Assembly (NCBI GenBank): GCA_030043545.1
Contig: JASHXM010000208.1
Coordinates: forward strand, 1-11,256
Direction of reading: 5' to 3'
Length of the DNA stretch: 11,256 nucleotides
From: Thermoplasmata archaeon
GTDB taxonomy: Archaea > Thermoplasmatota > Thermoplasmata > Lutacidiplasmatales > UBA184
Part shown: positions 7,012 through 11,256 of the stretch, piece by piece
Layout: each line of letters begins with the position of its first letter
How positions within the stretch are numbered: the first letter of the stretch is position 1
Program-made: the position numbers and the translations under genes
Notes under the pieces: model-generated
Databases searched by the model: none
The model's input: the letters and a program-made list of their open reading frames with translations, nothing else
Told to the model about the DNA's origin: nothing

Positions 7012-9738
7012 ATGTCGGGGCATCGCCGGCCCTTCCGACCGATCCGCAGAATGCGGGGTTCGATCGCATCAGCGGTGCGTGCGGTGGTGATGATGGCCTT
7101 GGTCGGAAGTCTGTTGCTCACCCTCCCAGGTCTGACCCTGCTATCCAGTCCGGCTTCTCCCGCCCGCGCACCGCCGCTGGCAGAGAACATCACCGATCGA
7201 TCGGCGGGTCCCGCGGGAGCGGCGCAGAGTTCGGTCCGGACGGGAGGGGTCGGCGACTCGGTTCCCCACGCTCGTGGCTTGACAGAAGATGATTCGGCAT
7301 CGGAGGGGGCGACGCTGACGTTCGGTTGGTGCAATACGTCGGTGCTCCTTGACTACAAGTTTACGAACTTTAGCACCGGAGTCACGAAGACCATCGACAA
7401 GCTGGCCGAGTGCGACTTCTTCGTGGGCGCCATGAACAATTCCAGCTCGGGCCCGGGCCCCACCGGCAGAGTGACCCTTTCGCAGACCTCTTCCGATGGC
7501 GGCAGCGTCGTCCTGCCGGCATCCTGCTATTTCTCGTCTAAGGACGACGGCTGCATCTCCGTTCCGGTGACCGCTGGAACCCCGGGAGTCATCAATATCA
7601 CCGCTCGCTACACCGGGGACGCCTCGGACCTACCAAGCTCGACGACGTTCGAATTCGTCGTAGCGGGAGCCCCCTCGATTGCCGGGCTCTTTTCCGGAGC
7701 CGCGCTGTTCCTCGGCACCTGCTCCGCGAACAACTCCACGGACGTGTCGTGCCAGCTCGAGTGCGTCGCCTTTCTCGTCAACGGCACCTGCGCTGGGCTG
7801 TCGGTCGCCTGGTCCGCGACGACCGGGCGCATCTCCCCGGGACCGTGCACCCCCCCCGGGGGCACGTCAGGGTCCGCGAGCAACTGTACTGCGACGTTGA
7901 CGTCGTTCTATCGGGCGTTGACGGACGTCGACGGGACGGTTTCGAACAGCTCCGGGCCGCTGTTCTCCTTCACCGTGGCCGTGCTCGAGGCGATTCCGAC
8001 GTATGCGTGGAGTGGGAGTGCGATCGACGCACTCGCCCGGTCCAACGGTGATCTCACCCCACCCCCGGAGCCCGACGGATGCGGCTCCTCGGAGTCGACG
8101 GCGTTCGAACTTCGCGTGGGCTCGACGTTCAGTTGCTCAGCGGGCGCCATGTGTAGCTCCCCCGGGTCCCTGGACCAGTTGGCTATCTACGACGATTCGT
8201 GCCAGGTTGAGGGCGGCGTCCTGAACCTGTCCCTCTCGGGTTCGGAGCGGTTCTCGGACGCGCCGGGCCCCGGCCGGGTGACGTTCGCCGGATGCGTCCC
8301 AGGGACGATCGATGACGTCTCGGGGTACTGTACGACGAATGTGACCGCGACGGTCGCTGGGCTCACCAACCTTACGTTGACATACCTCGGGAACGCCTCC
8401 GCGCTTCCTTCGTCGCTGTCGTTCGAACTCTCCGTGTTCGGCCCCACCCTGCTCCTCTCTCCGGTAAATGGCCCAAACGGCACCCGGGTCGATGCCTCGG
8501 GCTGGGACTTCTCTCCGAACATGACAATCACCTTCTCCGTGAGCGGGACCGCCTCGCTGGAATCACCCACGGTGTGTTCGTCGAACAGCTCCGGCTCGTT
8601 CGCCGGTTGCGAGTTCACGGTGGTGGGCCCGCCCGAGACATACACCATTACCGCGACCGGGTCGGACGGGGGAGTCGACCGGGGCACCGCGCAGTTCGAG
8701 GTACTTCCCGACACGGAGGAGTTTTACCTGGTCATATTCACCGAGCAGGGCCTGCCCGCGGGGGTGACCTGGGGCGTGTCGATCAACGGAACGACCGCCC
8801 TGAACGTCACAGCCCGTGGAGCGGAGCCGATCGGGCCGGTGAAGGCCACCGATGGTGAGGTGCTGTGGTACCTCGCGGTGGGAGGCTACACCGTGCAGAT
8901 CCCGAGTCCGCGGAACTACGTACCGGTCTCGGCCGTCGAGTCCATCGAGGTCCTGGGGTCGGGGTCGGTCCACGACATTCTGTACACGAAGTCGAACGGA
9001 ACCGCCCCCTCTGCGCTCTATGGTCAGCCGGGGTACAATCTCACCTTTGCCGAGTCGGGCCTGCCGGCGGGTCTCTCCTGGGAGGTTGCGCTCGGGTATC
9101 CCAACAAACTCGGTCTCGTGGTCGTGACGACGAACGCGTCGATCACCTTCGTCCTACCGAACGCGACCGACCCGACCTACTCCTTCAATGTCAGTGTGAC
9201 CGGCACCCCAAATCCGCGGGGCAGTTGGTACTCGGCCCCCCGGAGCGGTCACCCGACGGTCTCCGGCAACGCGACCACGATACCGGTCCGGTTCGCGTTC
9301 TCTTACGACGTGTCGTTCGATCGGCCCTCGGCCGTCTCGTCCGGGACCTCGTGGACCGTAACGCTCACCGGTCCCGAGCCACTGGACGAGGTCGCGCAGG
9401 TAGGCCCGCCGTCCGAGAGCCAGACCTCCATCAATTCGACCATCATGTTCTGGGAGCCGAACGGGACGTACAACTACTCTGTCTCCACGGCGGGCCAGTC
9501 CGGTGCTCGAGCCGCGGGCACGGTCAGCGTGATGGGAGCTCCTGCCTCGGTCACGCCCGTACTCAGTTCCCCGGGATCCTCGGGGAGCGGGCTCGAGAGC
9601 TGGGCCGCCTTCCTCCGCGCGTATTGGCAGTACGAGCTGGCAGCGGCGGTGGTCGTGCTCGTCGTGGGTGCCATCGTCTTCGGCCGCCACCGTACCGAAC
9701 CGCCAACTTCAGGACCGGATCCACACCCGCCCAACTGA
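7012..9738 (+). CDS. Secreted, membrane-anchored glycoprotein with Ig-like and FTESGLP repeats
   Basis: This 908-residue protein is predicted to face the outside of the cell. Residues 1-23 are basic, 24-46 are a signal-peptide core, and an AVVVLVVGAIVF helix (about 873-890) with a short GRHR tail anchors the C terminus. Between them: an Ig-like domain (about 105-217) ending YTGDASDLPSS; a second with WSATTGRISPG (about 222-325, Big_1-like); a third (about 371-475) ending YLGNASALPSS; a domain with GPNGTRVDASGWDFSPNMTI (about 478-566); and three repeats of the FTEQGLPAGVTW type (about 572-660, 676-765, 766-850). All 18 cysteines lie between 107 and 533. There are 29 N-x-S/T sequons. It fits an S-layer, adhesin or cell-surface scaffold protein; no protease or glycosidase active site is visible, so catalysis is not claimed. 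The start is uncertain: ATG 7051 would also give a good signal peptide. Third codon positions are AT-richer than in neighbouring genes. Confidence 0.85.
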   Translation: MSGHRRPFRPIRRMRGSIASAVRAVVMMALVGSLLLTLPGLTLLSSPASPARAPPLAENITDRSAGPAGAAQSSVRTGGVGDSVPHARGLTEDDSASEGATLTFGWCNTSVLLDYKFTNFSTGVTKTIDKLAECDFFVGAMNNSSSGPGPTGRVTLSQTSSDGGSVVLPASCYFSSKDDGCISVPVTAGTPGVINITARYTGDASDLPSSTTFEFVVAGAPSIAGLFSGAALFLGTCSANNSTDVSCQLECVAFLVNGTCAGLSVAWSATTGRISPGPCTPPGGTSGSASNCTATLTSFYRALTDVDGTVSNSSGPLFSFTVAVLEAIPTYAWSGSAIDALARSNGDLTPPPEPDGCGSSESTAFELRVGSTFSCSAGAMCSSPGSLDQLAIYDDSCQVEGGVLNLSLSGSERFSDAPGPGRVTFAGCVPGTIDDVSGYCTTNVTATVAGLTNLTLTYLGNASALPSSLSFELSVFGPTLLLSPVNGPNGTRVDASGWDFSPNMTITFSVSGTASLESPTVCSSNSSGSFAGCEFTVVGPPETYTITATGSDGGVDRGTAQFEVLPDTEEFYLVIFTEQGLPAGVTWGVSINGTTALNVTARGAEPIGPVKATDGEVLWYLAVGGYTVQIPSPRNYVPVSAVESIEVLGSGSVHDILYTKSNGTAPSALYGQPGYNLTFAESGLPAGLSWEVALGYPNKLGLVVVTTNASITFVLPNATDPTYSFNVSVTGTPNPRGSWYSAPRSGHPTVSGNATTIPVRFAFSYDVSFDRPSAVSSGTSWTVTLTGPEPLDEVAQVGPPSESQTSINSTIMFWEPNGTYNYSVSTAGQSGARAAGTVSVMGAPASVTPVLSSPGSSGSGLESWAAFLRAYWQYELAAAVVVLVVGAIVFGRHRTEPPTSGPDPHPPN
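7330..7662 (+). repeat. Ig-like domain copy A within the surface protein
   Basis: Protein residues about 107-217. Its end, Y-T-G-D-A-S-D-L-P-S-S-T-T-F-E-F-V-V (nt 7609-7662), matches the end of copy B (8122-8436) at 11 of 18 residues: Y, G, A, S, L, P, S, S, F, E, V. Both copies carry a central Cys pair and a G-R-V-T core strand. The pattern is that of Big_3-type Ig-like domains. Confidence 0.6.
8122..8436 (+). repeat. Ig-like domain copy B within the surface protein
   Basis: Protein residues about 371-475. It ends in YLGNASALPSSLSFELSV (nt 8383-8436), aligned with copy A. The two copies are separated by a different Ig-like domain, so this is an interrupted duplication rather than a direct tandem. 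Confidence 0.6.
8725..9561 (+). repeat. Three tandem FTESGLP-type domains in the surface protein
   Basis: Three units of about 85-90 residues. Unit 1 (nt 8725-8991) starts YLVIFTEQGLPAGVTWGVSING. Unit 2 (9037-9306) starts YNLTFAESGLPAGLSWEVALG. Unit 3 (9307-9561) starts YDVSFDRPSAVSSGTSWTVTLTG, in which the E-S-G-L-P core has decayed while W-x-V-x-L and the later EPNGTYNYSV strand remain. The nucleotide sequences have diverged well beyond recent duplication. Such repeats are familiar from Thermoplasmata and Sulfolobales secreted proteins, including thermopsin relatives. Confidence 0.75.
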
Positions 9739-9751
9739 ATTCGGTAGATCG

Positions 9752-9776
9752 GGGCCGACGGCCCTTGGCTCGGCCC
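9752..9776 (+). terminator. Hairpin after the surface-protein gene, possible terminator
   Basis: GGGCCGA (9752-9758) pairs perfectly with TCGGCCC (9770-9776) around an 11-nt loop, starting 13 nt after the stop codon. A competing hairpin GGGCC-GAC-GGCCC (9752-9764) shares its left arm. No T-rich tract follows directly, and archaeal termination depends mainly on T tracts (the nearest is TTTT at 9832-9835), so the terminator role is tentative. Confidence 0.3.
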
Positions 9777-9866
9777 ATGCGGGATGGCTCCGGTGCGGGC
9801 GAACGATGTCGTGCGGCGAGGTTCGAACCGATTTTGGGTTGACCCGGGTGCGCTCGACACGGTGAG

Positions 9867-9883
9867 ACGGTCACTCTGACCGT
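9867..9883. repeat. Perfect 7-bp inverted repeat with 3-nt spacer
   Basis: ACGGTCA-CTC-TGACCGT. It lies about 80 nt upstream of the AT-rich promoter-like patch and 124 nt before the next start codon. It could be an operator or an RNA hairpin; no partner regulator is in the window. Confidence 0.5.
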
Positions 9884-9957
9884 TGCCCCTGTTCCGAAAG
9901 GGCCCCGACCTGGGCAAGCGAACACGGGCGGCAGCAGGACGGGCCGGCCCCATCGAG

Positions 9958-9975
9958 CGAAAGTTACTTCTAACG
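9958..9975 (+). promoter_or_regulatory. Candidate archaeal promoter (BRE/TATA-like)
   Basis: CGAAAGTTACTTCTAACG is the only AT-rich patch in the second half of this spacer. GCGAAA could act as a BRE and GTTACTTC as a weak TATA element. A start of transcription about 25 nt downstream (near 9990) would give a leader of roughly 15 nt containing the purine-rich ribosome site. It would drive the membrane protein and the nitrilase-type gene together. Confidence 0.4.
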
Positions 9976-9998
9976 CGCCCTGGCTCGAAGCGGGTCGC

Positions 9999-10004
9999 GA
10001 GGAG
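9999..10004 (+). promoter_or_regulatory. Purine-rich ribosome-binding site before ATG 10007
   Basis: GAGGAG (continuing GAGAG up to the ATG). The spacing is short, but the match to the anti-Shine-Dalgarno sequence supports the start at 10007. Confidence 0.45.
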
Positions 10005-10006
10005 AG

Positions 10007-10447
10007 ATGGGCGGCTCCGCGACGGCCGACGCGCCAGTGGAATTCGACCGACTACCGCCCCCCTGGGCCCCGGGTTCGGCGCGCCCCCACCTTCCAGTCG
10101 GCGTGGCGGTCGTTTCCGTCGTGATCGCGTTCCTCGCGGTCGCGATGGTCCTCGCCGGCCTCCTGTTCACGTTCCACGCCGCGCTCGGCCCGTTCGTCCC
10201 CGCCTCGGTCGAGATCTTCCCGTCGATCGACCTCCTAGGGGCGGCAACCTTGGTTGTCCTCGGCGGCTCCCTCCTGGTCGTCGCGACCTGCCTCTGGCGC
10301 CAAGAGCCGTGGGCGCTCTGGACGACGATCGTCCTCGTCTTCGCGGCGTGCACGTACCTCGTTTTCACGGGGCTGATCTCCTATCTCCTGATCGTGCTCG
10401 CCGGTCTGCTGGTCTACCTGCTCGCCGTCCGCCGCTACTTCTACTGA
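10007..10447 (+). CDS. Small four-helix integral membrane protein, unknown function
   Basis: This gene encodes 146 residues that I do not recognise as a named family. The first 28 residues are hydrophilic and proline-rich (RLPPPWAPGSARPHLP). Four hydrophobic segments follow at about 31-56, 75-96, 102-119 and 121-141. Helices 2 and 3 are joined by a tight WRQEPWALW turn, and the protein ends in a basic-aromatic VRRYFY tail. No metal, haem, nucleotide or transport motif is visible; the two cysteines (95, 115) fall within helices. Codon use is strongly GC-ending, like the respiratory genes and unlike the surface protein next door. Its stop overlaps the next ATG by one base (TGATG), so it is translationally coupled to the amidase-type gene. 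A role in membrane delivery or anchoring of that pathway is only a guess from position. Confidence 0.75.
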   Translation: MGGSATADAPVEFDRLPPPWAPGSARPHLPVGVAVVSVVIAFLAVAMVLAGLLFTFHAALGPFVPASVEIFPSIDLLGAATLVVLGGSLLVVATCLWRQEPWALWTTIVLVFAACTYLVFTGLISYLLIVLAGLLVYLLAVRRYFY

Positions 10448-11256
10448 TGCGCCTCACGCTCGGCGAGCTGGCGCCCGTGCCGGCGGACCCGGCCCGGAAC
10501 GCTTCCCGGATCGACGCGGTGCTCCGCGCCGCGCCCGCCGATGTCGCGATCTTTCCGGAGCTGTTCCTCTCCGGCTACCGCGTGGGCGACCGGATCCACG
10601 GACTCGCCCTCGCCGCCGACGGCTCCGATCCGGTCTCGCAGCAGCTCCGCCGGACCGCCGCCGATCGCGCGATGACGATCGTCGTGGGAGCCCCCGTCCG
10701 TTCGGCGGACCGCCCGGGGGAGGTCGCGAACGTCGCGCTGTGCATCGCCGCGGACGGCTCGCTCCACCGACAGGCGAAGCGGTACCTTCCGAACTTCGGC
10801 CCGTTCGAGGAGGCGATCGCCTTCACGCCGACGTCGCGCAGCGCCCCGATCGAGCTCGCCGGCCGTGCGGTCGGCCTCGAGATCTGCTACGACGTCTTCT
10901 TCCCTGAGGTCGCGCGGGAGCTCGCCCTCGCCGGGGCCGAGCTGCTCGTCAACATCTCGGCCTCTCCCGTCACGAGCCGTCGGCTGTTCGAGACCCTACT
11001 TCCGGCGCGGGCCGTGGAGAACGGCCTCCCGGTCGTCTACGTGAACCGGTCGGGGGTGGAGGACGGCTTCGTCTTCGCGGGCGGCAGCGGCGCGTGGGAT
11101 GCACGCGGGGAGCCGCTCCCGACCGACGAGGTCCGGGTCGAGGGGCTCGGCCGAGACGAACGCGTCCTCCGCCTCGAGCTCGACCTCGGCGCCGGGCCGC
11201 GGTGGCGGCCGATGCGACCGGTCCTTCGGGACGTTGCCACACGTCCGACCGCTCCC
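10447..11256 (+). CDS. Nitrilase-superfamily amidohydrolase, NAD+ synthetase glutaminase-like (3' partial)
   Basis: The frame is open for 270 codons from the ATG at 10447 to the window end, with no stop, so the 3' end is missing. It carries the Glu-Lys-Cys triad of carbon-nitrogen hydrolases: Glu38 in FPELFLSGY, Lys111 in AKRYLPNFGPFEE, and Cys147 in GLEICYDVFFPE. Later stretches NISASP (169-174), ARAVENGLPVVYVNRSG (187-203) and FAGGSG (210-215) recall the glutaminase domain of glutamine-dependent NAD+ synthetase, which releases ammonia from glutamine. This assignment to a branch is inference; a stand-alone amidase is the alternative. The last residues (RPMRPVLRD) look like the end or linker of that domain, so either the protein ends soon or an ATP-binding synthetase domain follows beyond the window. 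There is no Shine-Dalgarno site; translation should be coupled to the membrane protein through TGATG. Confidence 0.88.
   Translation, partial: MRLTLGELAPVPADPARNASRIDAVLRAAPADVAIFPELFLSGYRVGDRIHGLALAADGSDPVSQQLRRTAADRAMTIVVGAPVRSADRPGEVANVALCIAADGSLHRQAKRYLPNFGPFEEAIAFTPTSRSAPIELAGRAVGLEICYDVFFPEVARELALAGAELLVNISASPVTSRRLFETLLPARAVENGLPVVYVNRSGVEDGFVFAGGSGAWDARGEPLPTDEVRVEGLGRDERVLRLELDLGAGPRWRPMRPVLRDVATRPTAP

Larger units (their letters stand above)
9739..10006. other. Non-coding spacer rich in inverted repeats
   Basis: No credible gene is seen in these 268 nt. It holds the hairpin at 9752-9776, a 10-bp palindrome GGTTCGAACC (9820-9829), GGGT-TG-ACCC (9836-9845), and ACGGTCA-CTC-TGACCGT (9867-9883), then a promoter-like AT-rich patch near 9958-9975. 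The open frames crossing it have no start signal or family resemblance. Confidence 0.6.

Noticed and set aside
9820-9829. GGTTCGAACC as the T-arm of a tRNA
   Set aside because: The loop-like core is there, but the flanking bases do not pair as a 5-bp T-stem, and no acceptor or anticodon arm can be fitted around it.
1-11256. CRISPR array, transposon ends or integrase-related att sites
   Set aside because: No regularly spaced direct repeats, no transposase or integrase coding sequence, and no terminal inverted repeats flanking a gene block were seen.

Overview
The window is a dense, high-GC stretch with every supported gene on the + strand. It most resembles an archaeal chromosome, with Thermoplasmatota as best guess. 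The signs are a geranylgeranyl-reductase-family flavoprotein, a secreted glycoprotein with 'FTESGLPAG-W' repeats of the kind found in Thermoplasmata and thermopsin-type proteins, a likely leaderless or near-leaderless promoter, and a menaquinone-type complex I antiporter set. The taxon is inference from family resemblance; no rRNA or other marker is present.

Positions 1-6848 form one tightly packed operon. It holds the end of nuoL (cut by the window edge), then nuoM, nuoN, a geranylgeranyl reductase and a trans-polyprenyl diphosphate synthase. The gaps are 4, 4 and 4 nt, followed by a 4-nt ATGA overlap. The three Nuo proteins are the proton-pumping antiporter-like subunits of complex I (NADH, F420H2 or ferredoxin:quinone oxidoreductase; the electron-input module is outside the window). 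The two isoprenoid enzymes could make and saturate the polyprenyl tail of the quinone that complex I reduces, or serve archaeal lipid synthesis. The synthase looks more like a medium/long-chain (quinone-tail) enzyme than a classical archaeal GGPP synthase, which favours the first reading.

Positions 6849-7011 hold a putative promoter with an 18-nt dyad centred on TTAA. Positions 7012-9738 encode a 908-residue surface protein. It has a signal peptide, an N-terminal half of Ig-like domains containing all 18 cysteines, a cysteine-free C-terminal half with three FTESGLP-type repeats, 29 N-glycosylation sequons and a C-terminal membrane anchor. Its third-position GC is clearly lower than that of the respiratory genes, especially near its start.

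Positions 9739-10006 are non-coding, contain several inverted repeats, and end in a promoter-like element. Positions 10007-11256 encode a four-helix membrane protein of unknown function, coupled through TGATG to a nitrilase-superfamily enzyme that resembles the glutaminase domain of NAD+ synthetase and runs off the window end. I see no tRNA, rRNA, CRISPR array, transposase or integrase.
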